Assembly (NCBI RefSeq): GCF_000799465.1
Contig: NZ_JUGU01000001.1
Span: 3,368,501-3,432,500, forward strand
DNA length: 64,000 nucleotides
Direction of reading: 5' to 3'
Source of the DNA: Psychroserpens sp. Hel_I_66
Lineage (GTDB): Bacteria; Bacteroidota; Bacteroidia; Flavobacteriales; Flavobacteriaceae
The notes beneath the pieces are model-generated. The model was given only the letters and a program-made list of their open reading frames with translations, was not told the origin of the DNA and ran no database searches. The stretch's first letter is position 1; each line of letters starts with the position of its first letter. Shown in pieces: positions 40,232 through 47,407 of this stretch. The position numbers were made by a program, and so were the translations under genes.

Positions 40232-40879
40232 ATGAAAATAAAACATTTTTTTTCAATCATTTTGGTCATTGCCTTCTTAGGTAGTTTGACCAAAGCCCTT
40301 GCCTTAAATGAAAAACGAAATAGCCTTGATGAAACTGAGTTATCGGTCAGCACAACTTCAGTTGCACAATCAGATCCTGTAAAAGCAGACTTTGATGCAT
40401 TTCCCAACCTGCACCCTATGGTCGTGCATTTTCCCATAGTGCTATTGCTGTTAGCTGTGGTCTTACAGTTGATACAGCTGTTTATTTTGAACCGGACAAT
40501 GGATTGGGTCATTCTTTTAATGGTAGGGTCTGGGTTTATCGGGGCATACGTTGCTGGAACATTTGTACATCCGCACACAGAAGGCCTTACCGAAATGGCA
40601 AAAAGCGTACTGGAACAGCACGATAAATATGCCGATTGGACACTATGGTCAAGTGCCCTTGCAGCTATTTTGAAAATAGTAAGTCTGTTTTGGGTCAAAC
40701 TAAAGCGCGGTTTCGAAATAGCAGTTTTTGTAGTAATGGCTTTTGCGGCCTATTCCGTTTCCGAAGCAGGACATTATGGTTCGCAGCTGGTATATATAGA
40801 GGGAGTTGGCCCACAAGGAAAATATCTTGGCAACGAAAACGAAGAAGGTCACGGAGAAAGTGATGAACATTCACATTAA
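40232..40879 (+). CDS. DUF2231 membrane protein
   Basis: 215 residues: an N-terminal signal-type helix, then a periplasmic stretch and four membrane helices. The DUF2231 hallmark Phe-Pro-Asn-Leu-His-Pro-Met-Val-Val-His-Phe-Pro-Ile starts the first core helix (about 64-76), and His residues recur in Val-His-Pro-His-Thr-Glu. The C-terminus is His/Glu-rich (Gly-His-Gly-Glu-Ser-Asp-Glu-His-Ser-His). Family members are linked to redox or metal processes, but the function is unknown. It ends 9 bp before the glutamate-synthase-like gene. Confidence 0.75.
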   Translation: MKIKHFFSIILVIAFLGSLTKALALNEKRNSLDETELSVSTTSVAQSDPVKADFDAFPNLHPMVVHFPIVLLLLAVVLQLIQLFILNRTMDWVILLMVGSGFIGAYVAGTFVHPHTEGLTEMAKSVLEQHDKYADWTLWSSALAAILKIVSLFWVKLKRGFEIAVFVVMAFAAYSVSEAGHYGSQLVYIEGVGPQGKYLGNENEEGHGESDEHSH

Positions 40880-40888
40880 CATTGAAAA

Positions 40889-42415
40889 ATGAGGAAAGAA
40901 TTTATTATTACCGCTACACTCTTGATTTTTGCGTATATCGCTTTGGTGTTTTGGCATCCCCATTCGTGGTGGATTGGATTGATTATACTTCCTTTCCTTG
41001 TACTTGGTCTTGTGGACTATTTTCAAAAATCCAATAATATTAGGCGAACCTATCCCTTGCTTGGTAGAATCACAAATCTTCTAGAGGAGCAGCGCCACGT
41101 TATTCAGGAAACATTATTGCTCAACCGTACCGAAGGGCAACCCTTTACTTGGATACAAAAGGAAATCGTCTATAAGCGTGCCGCAGATGCCAATAAAAGT
41201 CAGCCTTTTGGAACACAGATTCCGTATGATAAAGTAGGTCGTGAATGGTTTACCCATTCCACCTATCCTGCAAAACAAATCAATGACGACTTTAGAGTTC
41301 TTATAGGAAGTTCTCATTGCTCAAAACCTTATTCTGCCAGTATTCTCAACCTTGCAGGAATGAGTTTTGGTTCCATAAGCAAAAATGCTACCCTTGCTTT
41401 TAACGGTGGTGCGAAAATAGCAGGTTTTGCTCAAAACACCGGCGAAGGTGGCTTTACGCCTTACCATCAAGAATACGGTGCAGATATTATTTTCCAGTTT
41501 GGAACGGGATACTTTGGATGTCGTGATGCAGAAGGAAATTTTGACGCTAAAAAATTCGCCGACATCGCAACCAACGATGTCGTGAAAATGATTGAAATAA
41601 AAATATCGCAAGGTGCCAAACCTGGCTTTGGGGCAATTTTGCCGGCAAAGAAGAACACAAAGGAAATTTCCGAATTCAGGGATGTGGAGCAGGGAACGGA
41701 AATTCATTCCCCAGCCTTTCATTCGGCATTCGACAATGACGTTGAAATGCTACGCTTCATTAGAAAATTGAGAAAACTCTGTAAAGGAAAACCTGTGGGA
41801 ATAAAGCTGTGCATTGGTCAACAAGATGAGTTTGAAAGAATGATTAAAACCTTCGCCGAAAACCAAAATTGCCCAGACTTTATAGCCATTGACGGTGCTG
41901 AAGGTGGCTCTGGTGCTGCCCATATGGAATCCCTACATTGGGCAGGTATGCCAATAATTGAAGCCGTCCATTTCGCAAACGGCATTCTTAAAAAGTATGG
42001 GTTGCGAGATGAAATTAAAGTAATGGCAGCTGGTAGAATTATATCCGCTTTTGATATCTATAGAATGTTGGCACTCGGCGCAGATACTTGTTATAGTGCC
42101 AGAGGGATGATGTTTGCCTTGGGCTGTGTACAATCGCTAAAATGCAATTTGGATACCTGCCCTACGGGAATTACCACAATGGTGCCTTCCCGGGTTGCAT
42201 CCATTGTTGTAAAAGATAAAAAAACCAAAGTTGCCAACTATCATAAAAATACCATTGAAGGTTTTAAGGAACTGCTAAAATCAATGGGTATTGAAAATAG
42301 AAAGGGTATCGACAAAAAGTATATTGTCCGCCGAATCAATGAGAATGAGACCACGACTTATCAAGAGTTATATTCTAATGGATTGAATGATCTAAAAATA
42401 AAAAGTAATGGGTAA
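40889..42415 (+). CDS. FMN-binding glutamate synthase-like protein, membrane-anchored
   Basis: 508 residues. Two N-terminal membrane helices (about 5-45) precede a TIM-barrel FMN domain like that of the glutamate synthase large subunit: Ser-Phe-Gly-Ser-Ile-Ser, Asn-Thr-Gly-Glu-Gly-Gly-Phe, Lys-Ile-Ser-Gln-Gly-Ala-Lys-Pro, Asp-Gly-Ala-Glu-Gly-Gly-Ser-Gly-Ala and the Fe-S cluster cysteines in Cys-x4-Cys-x4-Cys (Leu-Lys-Cys-Asn-Leu-Asp-Thr-Cys-Pro-Thr-Gly). The glutaminase domain is absent. Such short forms are common in bacteria and their real substrate is unsettled. It overlaps the YceI gene by 8 bp. Confidence 0.8.
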   Translation: MRKEFIITATLLIFAYIALVFWHPHSWWIGLIILPFLVLGLVDYFQKSNNIRRTYPLLGRITNLLEEQRHVIQETLLLNRTEGQPFTWIQKEIVYKRAADANKSQPFGTQIPYDKVGREWFTHSTYPAKQINDDFRVLIGSSHCSKPYSASILNLAGMSFGSISKNATLAFNGGAKIAGFAQNTGEGGFTPYHQEYGADIIFQFGTGYFGCRDAEGNFDAKKFADIATNDVVKMIEIKISQGAKPGFGAILPAKKNTKEISEFRDVEQGTEIHSPAFHSAFDNDVEMLRFIRKLRKLCKGKPVGIKLCIGQQDEFERMIKTFAENQNCPDFIAIDGAEGGSGAAHMESLHWAGMPIIEAVHFANGILKKYGLRDEIKVMAAGRIISAFDIYRMLALGADTCYSARGMMFALGCVQSLKCNLDTCPTGITTMVPSRVASIVVKDKKTKVANYHKNTIEGFKELLKSMGIENRKGIDKKYIVRRINENETTTYQELYSNGLNDLKIKSNG

Positions 42416-42956
42416 ACACTTAATTTATTTTTTACTAATACTGTTGTTTTCAAACAACGTATCTATAAATGCCCAAAACTTTATAGTAAAGGAAGGAACC
42501 GCATCCTTTAAAGCAAAAATGCCACTTAATTCCTATATCGGCAAATCTGATGATTTACAGGGCACCATAGATTTTAAGGACGGCACGTTGACCTTTTCAG
42601 TACCTGTAAAATCCATAAAGACAGACAATGAAAAACGGGATGGACATATGTATGAGCTGTTAAAAGCGGAAAAAAATCCAAATGTTTTTTTTGAAGGAAA
42701 ATTTATAGACGATTTTAATTTTGAAGAAAAAGCGACACAAACGCTCAACGCAAAGGGCGATTTTACCCTTGCGGGAGTTACTCGGGAAATAACTATTCCT
42801 ATTGAGTTGAAACTTGTATCAGAAGATACCATTCAACTAATAGCCTCTTGGTCTTTATTGATTACCGATTATAATTTGGAGCGCCCAAGTTTGGCATTTA
42901 TAAAAGTTAATGACAAGCACGACTTGAGTGTGGATGCAATACTTACGAAGAAATAA
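42408..42956 (+). CDS. YceI-family periplasmic protein
   Basis: 182 residues with a signal peptide (about 1-22). The remainder is a lipocalin-like YceI barrel: Phe-Lys-Ala-Lys-Met-Pro, Gly-Thr-Ile-Asp-Phe-Lys-Asp-Gly, Arg-Asp-Gly-His-Met-Tyr-Glu-Leu and Gly-Asp-Phe-Thr-Leu-Ala-Gly-Val-Thr-Arg, the last matching the conserved YceI turn. Members bind isoprenoid-like lipids or amphiphiles. Its start lies inside the end of the preceding gene, so translation is probably coupled. Confidence 0.85.
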   Translation: MGKHLIYFLLILLFSNNVSINAQNFIVKEGTASFKAKMPLNSYIGKSDDLQGTIDFKDGTLTFSVPVKSIKTDNEKRDGHMYELLKAEKNPNVFFEGKFIDDFNFEEKATQTLNAKGDFTLAGVTREITIPIELKLVSEDTIQLIASWSLLITDYNLERPSLAFIKVNDKHDLSVDAILTKK

Positions 42957-42981
42957 AATAGATTGTTGAAATAAATAGATT

Positions 42982-43578
42982 ATGAGAACATTAAAAAAAA
43001 TGGCAGTCTGTCTTTTAATAGGCACTACCGCAGTCAGTTGTTCGGCCAGTTCTTCGGCCATTGTTACCGATTATGACCAAGAGGCACAGTTTGGAACCTA
43101 CAAAACCTTTTACTGGTCCGATGATTTTCAAATGGACAGCGACAAGGAAAACGAACCGTTATTTTTCAACACATTGATAAAGAAACGGTTAAAAGGCGTC
43201 ATTCAAGAACAAATGGAAAATAAAGGCTACGTCTTGAATAAGAGCAATCCTGATTTATTGGTAGATTCCCGTATCTTTGTACAGACAAGAGATATAAACA
43301 CAGGTGGTGGCTACCCTTATTTTCCTTCTTATGGTCACGGTTATGGTCATTTCGGGTCTTACGGTTATGGATATTATGGCGGTTACCAATCATCTCAAGA
43401 ACACAAAGAAGGTGGCGTTGTCATAGAACTTATAGATATGAGCAGACGACAATTAGTCTGGCAAGGATTTGCGCCAGACGTGCTGCACGCAAATACCACC
43501 GATAAGCAAAAGGAAATTAAGGAGGCGGTGGCAAAAATATTTGCAAAATATCAATATGGGAATACTGTAAAAAATTAA
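42982..43578 (+). CDS. DUF4136 lipoprotein
   Basis: 198 residues; lipobox Ala-Val-Ser-Cys at about residue 20. The core begins with Thr-Tyr-Lys-Thr-Phe-Tyr-Trp, typical of DUF4136, and continues through Gly-Tyr-Val-Leu-Asn-Lys-Ser-Asn-Pro-Asp-Leu-Leu-Val. A Gly/Tyr/His-rich stretch of about 110-133 (Tyr-Gly-His-Gly-Tyr-Gly-His) is a possible metal-binding loop. The end has Arg-Gln-Leu-Val-Trp-Gln-Gly, another family feature. Role unknown. Confidence 0.75.
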   Translation: MRTLKKMAVCLLIGTTAVSCSASSSAIVTDYDQEAQFGTYKTFYWSDDFQMDSDKENEPLFFNTLIKKRLKGVIQEQMENKGYVLNKSNPDLLVDSRIFVQTRDINTGGGYPYFPSYGHGYGHFGSYGYGYYGGYQSSQEHKEGGVVIELIDMSRRQLVWQGFAPDVLHANTTDKQKEIKEAVAKIFAKYQYGNTVKN

Positions 43579-43616
43579 TTTAAAATAAATTGAAGAAGAA
43601 AAGTTTGGTAAAAAAA

Positions 43617-43682
43617 ACTTGATTTTGGGAGATGGATTATTTTGTTGATTGATTAATAACAACCCATCTCTCATTTTCAAGT
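43617..43682. repeat. Intergenic two-stem hairpin, copy 4
   Basis: Outer stem ACTTGA/TCAAGT, internal loop 3/3, inner stem of 10 bp (TGGGAGATGG with CCATCTCTCA) and a 28-nt loop with GTTGATTGATTAATAA. Compared with copy 3, the outer stem and the 30 bp before it are conserved while the inner stem has changed on both arms, keeping pairing. Confidence 0.75.
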
Positions 43683-43752
43683 ATTACTTTAAGTTGACAC
43701 TTGTACTACGTCTACACAACTTTTTTATAATGAAAATATACCAATAGCAATA

Positions 43753-44307
43753 GTGAAAGAAACTATAAATGACATATCAAACGGCAATGGGTTTTATGGA
43801 CAGCTCTTTAAAAAAGTATTGCTTACCGCAACGGCGGTTATCGCTATATCACTGAGTTATATATTTTGGGCACAAGCAGATGATAATGGCCTATGGCGAC
43901 CTATTTTAATTGTGGCTTTGGCTCTAATCAAGACCATTTTTATTGTTCGGCTTACGTTCATACAATTGGCTAAAATAATAGGGGAAAGCCATCAACTTAC
44001 GCACGTCCTAACATTATTTGCGGTGTTGATTGTTTTGATTGTATTTTCATTCACGGCAGATTATCACGCTTTATATATTTTGAACCCTGAAAATTTCGAT
44101 TCGAGTACAACGTTCAATGGCTCATTTTTATTACAGTTTTTTGAGTTTCTATATTTCAGCTTAATCACTTTTTCATCGGTTGGATATGGTGATATAGTGC
44201 CGATTTCAATTTCGGGAAAAATGCTAGTGATGATGGAAATTTTCTTGAGCTTTTTGGTCCTTGTCTTTGGCATTGCTAACATTAATAGAATACACGTTAA
44301 TAAATAA
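43753..44307 (+). CDS. Two-pore-type potassium channel family protein
   Basis: 184 residues starting at GTG. Four hydrophobic helices; the last two form a pore module with selectivity filter Ser-Ser-Val-Gly-Tyr-Gly-Asp-Ile at 141-148, preceded by a pore helix (Phe-Leu-Tyr-Phe-Ser-Leu-Ile-Thr-Phe). No RCK or other regulatory domain is fused. No upstream ATG is in frame, so GTG is accepted. Its presence in a copper block is unexpected; it may help balance charge during metal stress, which is speculation. Confidence 0.8.
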   Translation: MKETINDISNGNGFYGQLFKKVLLTATAVIAISLSYIFWAQADDNGLWRPILIVALALIKTIFIVRLTFIQLAKIIGESHQLTHVLTLFAVLIVLIVFSFTADYHALYILNPENFDSSTTFNGSFLLQFFEFLYFSLITFSSVGYGDIVPISISGKMLVMMEIFLSFLVLVFGIANINRIHVNK

Positions 44308-44326
44308 ACCTTTAAAAACTAAAATT

Positions 44327-44809
44327 ATGAAAACACTAAAACTTGCAACACTCTTAACACTATTGTTATTTTCAACTAGTCAAATCTATAGTCAAAACAC
44401 AGATTCGGACACAGAAAAGGAAGCGGTTCTAAAAGTTATGAAATCATATAAAGACGCCCTGCAAAACCTAACGACCGAGGGTACATTTCAATTATTTTCC
44501 GAGAATTCCGAAGTCTTCGAATCTGGAGGTGTCGAGGGCTCGTATGCACACTATATAGAGCATCATTTAGGACCAGAATTGGGGCATTTTAAAAAATTTG
44601 AATTTTCTGATTATGAGATTGATGTACAGGTTGATACACCTTATGCATTTACTACAGAAACTTATATTTATACCATCGTCCTTAAACCAGACGACAAAGG
44701 AGATACGAGGACTATAAAGAAAAAAGGGGTGGCAACCTCTATCTTAAAGAAGATGGATGGAAATTGGAAAATTATTAAAACTCACTCATCTTCAAGAAAC
44801 TCGAAATAA
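44327..44809 (+). CDS. Secreted NTF2-like protein (SnoaL/DUF4440 type)
   Basis: 160 residues; signal peptide 1-22 ending Ile-Tyr-Ser-Gln. NTF2-like fold: Val-Met-Lys-Ser-Tyr-Lys-Asp-Ala-Leu helix, Phe-Ser-Glu-Asn-Ser-Glu-Val-Phe-Glu-Ser-Gly-Gly-Val-Glu-Gly-Ser-Tyr, and the ending Gly-Asn-Trp-Lys-Ile-Ile-Lys-Thr-His-Ser-Ser. The His in His-His-Leu-Gly-Pro-Glu-Leu and the terminal His could bind a ligand or metal. The open frame reaches back into the K+ channel gene, but ATG 44327 starts the signal peptide. Confidence 0.75.
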   Translation: MKTLKLATLLTLLLFSTSQIYSQNTDSDTEKEAVLKVMKSYKDALQNLTTEGTFQLFSENSEVFESGGVEGSYAHYIEHHLGPELGHFKKFEFSDYEIDVQVDTPYAFTTETYIYTIVLKPDDKGDTRTIKKKGVATSILKKMDGNWKIIKTHSSSRNSK

Positions 44810-44969
44810 TTGCAACAATAAGTGTCTTTTTTTAAATAATCCATCTGTATAAAACTGATATAAAATGTGTTTACAAGATTGATTCGTTAAGAACGACCAA
44901 AGATTTCAATATAGACCAAATATTAGAAGCTTTTAACTGGGTAGAAAACAATTTATAACAATAAACATT

Positions 44970-45512
44970 ATGAAAACAAAGCTATTGATATTTACAGTTC
45001 TTTTAATAACATTTTTCGAGGTTTCGGCTCAAAAAATATATAGAACCGATGATGGCCATATTGAGATGATGACTTTGGTTGACGGTAAGACTATCAAGGC
45101 AGAAAGTCATAGTCTGGCACTATATCTTGATTATAATTCTAAAGTGGTAAATGGTGTTCTAGACCTTAAAACTTTAGTAACAGACCATCCTGAATTATAT
45201 GCCATTATACAAGAAGGGGAAGCACCTGCAATTCTCCGGTTTACAGGTACTATTCCATCCGTTGATTTTTTATCAAAACGGCACGACCCTATCAATTTTA
45301 ATTGGTTGGTTGATGTTCTATATCAAGGGGAAACCTATAAATCACAGTTTAAAGCAACCATTACCCATATAGAACAGGGCATAAATATGTCTTGTCTGAT
45401 AAGTGCAACGGGACAGGTTTTGGTTTCAGATACTGGGTTAGATTCTTTAATGCAAGGTTTGGATAAAACAATAAATGTGCAATTTGCACAATTGGTGCTG
45501 AAATTGGAATAA
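44970..45512 (+). CDS. Secreted protein, probably YceI-like
   Basis: 180 residues with a clean signal peptide (1-20, ending Val-Ser-Ala-Gln). The mature part is beta-rich with Glu-Ser-His-Ser-Leu-Ala-Leu-Tyr-Leu-Asp-Tyr and Leu-Arg-Phe-Thr-Gly-Thr-Ile-Pro, resembling a divergent YceI lipocalin fold, but the YceI turn motifs are not clear. It stands between two short intergenic regions with no obvious operon partner. Confidence 0.55.
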   Translation: MKTKLLIFTVLLITFFEVSAQKIYRTDDGHIEMMTLVDGKTIKAESHSLALYLDYNSKVVNGVLDLKTLVTDHPELYAIIQEGEAPAILRFTGTIPSVDFLSKRHDPINFNWLVDVLYQGETYKSQFKATITHIEQGINMSCLISATGQVLVSDTGLDSLMQGLDKTINVQFAQLVLKLE

Positions 45513-45591
45513 CTATGTGTTTTCTATATTCAAAAAGAATGATAAGAGTATTTATGATATTTAAAACAGGCCAAGAGAACATAAAATAAGT

Positions 45592-45657
45592 CCTGATGTG
45601 GGAAGGGAATGGAAAATTTTTCATTGTTGATTAGTTAAAACTCCTTCCCAAGTCGGG
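45592..45657. repeat. Intergenic two-stem hairpin, copy 5
   Basis: Outer stem CCTGA/TCGGG (one G-U), internal loop 2/2, inner stem TGGGAAGG/CCTTCCCA and a loop of about 34 nt with GTTGATTAGTTAA. It ends 12 bp before the start of the next gene. Confidence 0.75.
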
Positions 45658-45669
45658 CACTATTATAAT

Positions 45670-45963
45670 ATGAAAAGCTACGATACACTTTCTGAAACTA
45701 TGGCTCATTTACAGGCTAAAGGCTACACTGTTGATTTCAATTTGAAAGAGAAACATCTGGAATGTAATGCTCTAAAGTTGAAATTCCATCCAGAAGATTT
45801 TGAGGTGGACGAGATGCATCGTTTTGAAGGAATGAGTAGCACAGATGACAATAGTGTACTATATGCCATTTCTTCCAAAAATGGAATAAAAGGCTTATTG
45901 GTGGATGCTTATGGGGTTTACTCTGAAAATATTTCTGAGGCAATCCGAAAAAAATTAAGGTAA
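45670..45963 (+). CDS. Small conserved flavobacterial protein, 97 aa
   Basis: 97 residues, cytoplasmic. Landmarks: Thr-Leu-Ser-Glu-Thr-Met, Gly-Tyr-Thr-Val-Asp-Phe-Asn, His-Pro-Glu-Asp-Phe-Glu-Val-Asp and Tyr-Arg-Phe-like Arg-Phe-Glu-Gly-Met-Ser, ending with Gly-Val-Tyr-Ser. Similar short proteins are often labelled phosphoribosylpyrophosphate synthetase in flavobacteria, but it is far too short for that enzyme and lacks the PRPP motif, so I give no function. Hairpin copy 5 lies directly upstream. Confidence 0.6.
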   Translation: MKSYDTLSETMAHLQAKGYTVDFNLKEKHLECNALKLKFHPEDFEVDEMHRFEGMSSTDDNSVLYAISSKNGIKGLLVDAYGVYSENISEAIRKKLR

Positions 45964-46037
45964 TTTGAAACATATATATAACATATAAAAAGTGACCCGC
46001 AACCAATATTGTAATCAGATTAAATAGAAATTTCGAG

Positions 46038-47393
46038 ATGAAACCATTAAAAATAAATACCCAAAAGCTCTCATTATTAGGCTCTGTATCTTTAGGTACA
46101 GGCGTAATGATTGGTGCAGGTATTTTTGTTTTAATGGGGCAGATAGCCGAATTAGTCGGCGATTTATTTCCTATTGCTTTTATCGCAGGCGCAGTTGTAG
46201 TAGGCTTTAGCTCCTATTCGTATGTTAAATTTTCAAACGCCTATCCTTCTTCTGGAGGTGTTGCTAAATTTTTGACAAAGGCCTATTTACCAGGTACACT
46301 TGCTGGTTCATTTTCTTTGCTGATGTATGTATCAATGGTTGTCTCAGAAAGTTTAGTGGCAGGTACTTTTGGGGCGTATGCGTTACGACTGTTTCCGCAA
46401 GGATATGAAGGTTATGCATCTGCATTGGGTGTATTGCTTATTGTTGCTGCATATATCATCAATATTTCGGGTAACAAGATTATTGAGACTACCGCTACCA
46501 TTACTGCAATTATTAAAGTAGTGGGTATTGCAGTTCTTGCTATATCAGGATTGGTTATTTCTGGTTTACCCACAATCACAGGTACTTATAGTGCTGCCAA
46601 TGGCCAATCCCTGCCTGAAGGTTTTGGATTTATTGCCGCATTGGCCTTGTCTATCCTTGCATACAAAGGATTTACGACCATTACCAATCAAGGTGGCGAT
46701 ATAAAAAATCCTCATAAAAATGTAGGGCGTTCCATAATTATATCAATAATCGTTTGTACGGTTATCTATGTTGTTTTGGCATTATCGGTTGCTGGCGGAT
46801 TGAGTATTGAAGAAATTATAATAGCAAAAGATTATGCTCTCGCAGCAGCAGCAAAACCTCTATTTGGCGAATGGGGTTCAACGCTAACTATTTTACTAGC
46901 CATTGTTGCAACAGTTTCCGGTGTAATTGCCAGCGTATATTCTGCCTCGCGAATGTTGGGTATGTTAAGCAATATGAAACAAGTTCCTGATATGAACAGA
47001 ATGAAGCAACTTAAAAATCCTTCGCTGATTTTTACTGTTTCTTTAGCGATACTTTTGACTGTTTTGTTCGATTTAACTCGCATAGCTTCCATTGGTGCTA
47101 TTTTCTATTTGATAATGGACATTGCTATTCATTGGGGACTTTTTAAATATTTGAAAAAGGAAGTAAAATTCAACCCGATTATTCCAATAATTGCCATACT
47201 GTTGGATGTTGTTATTTTGGCAGCATTTATCTATTTAAAATATGTAAACGACCCATTTGTACTAATAGTTGCTGCAATTGGTATTGCCCTCATTTTTCTT
47301 TCTCAATTTATTTTTATGAAATCGCATACAGATAAAGACGGAAATATGAATATGGGAATGGAAAACAGTGAAAAAGAACAAATGAAAATGTAA
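46038..47393 (+). CDS. APC-family amino acid permease
   Basis: 451 residues with about 12 membrane helices. The APC signature Gly-Thr-Gly-Val-Met-Ile-Gly-Ala-Gly-Ile-Phe in helix 1 (about 21-31) marks the substrate site; further landmarks are Ser-Tyr-Val-Lys-Phe-Ser-Asn-Ala-Tyr-Pro-Ser-Ser-Gly-Gly and Tyr-Lys-Gly-Phe-Thr-Thr-Ile-Thr-Asn-Gln-Gly-Gly. The C-terminus is Met-rich (Met-Asn-Met-Gly-Met-Glu), unusual for the family and in line with the copper context. It is 15 bp before copA. The substrate is not determined. Confidence 0.85.
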   Translation: MKPLKINTQKLSLLGSVSLGTGVMIGAGIFVLMGQIAELVGDLFPIAFIAGAVVVGFSSYSYVKFSNAYPSSGGVAKFLTKAYLPGTLAGSFSLLMYVSMVVSESLVAGTFGAYALRLFPQGYEGYASALGVLLIVAAYIINISGNKIIETTATITAIIKVVGIAVLAISGLVISGLPTITGTYSAANGQSLPEGFGFIAALALSILAYKGFTTITNQGGDIKNPHKNVGRSIIISIIVCTVIYVVLALSVAGGLSIEEIIIAKDYALAAAAKPLFGEWGSTLTILLAIVATVSGVIASVYSASRMLGMLSNMKQVPDMNRMKQLKNPSLIFTVSLAILLTVLFDLTRIASIGAIFYLIMDIAIHWGLFKYLKKEVKFNPIIPIIAILLDVVILAAFIYLKYVNDPFVLIVAAIGIALIFLSQFIFMKSHTDKDGNMNMGMENSEKEQMKM

Positions 47394-47407
47394 AAATAAC
47401 AGATACT

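Noticed and set aside
43711..43716. Single TCTACA before the K+ channel gene
   Set aside because: No partner box lies 21 bp away, so it does not belong to the phased-repeat set.
39690..45657. Hairpin family as integron attC sites
   Set aside because: The size and two-stem plan are similar to attC, but the GTTRRRY/RYYYAAC core is missing from the outer stem and no integron integrase is visible.
39690..45657. Hairpin family as a CRISPR array or retron
   Set aside because: Copies are irregularly spaced over 6 kb with varying sequence, and there are no cas genes or reverse transcriptase.
45670..45963. Phosphoribosylpyrophosphate synthetase
   Set aside because: 97 residues is far below the enzyme's length and the PRPP-binding motif is absent.
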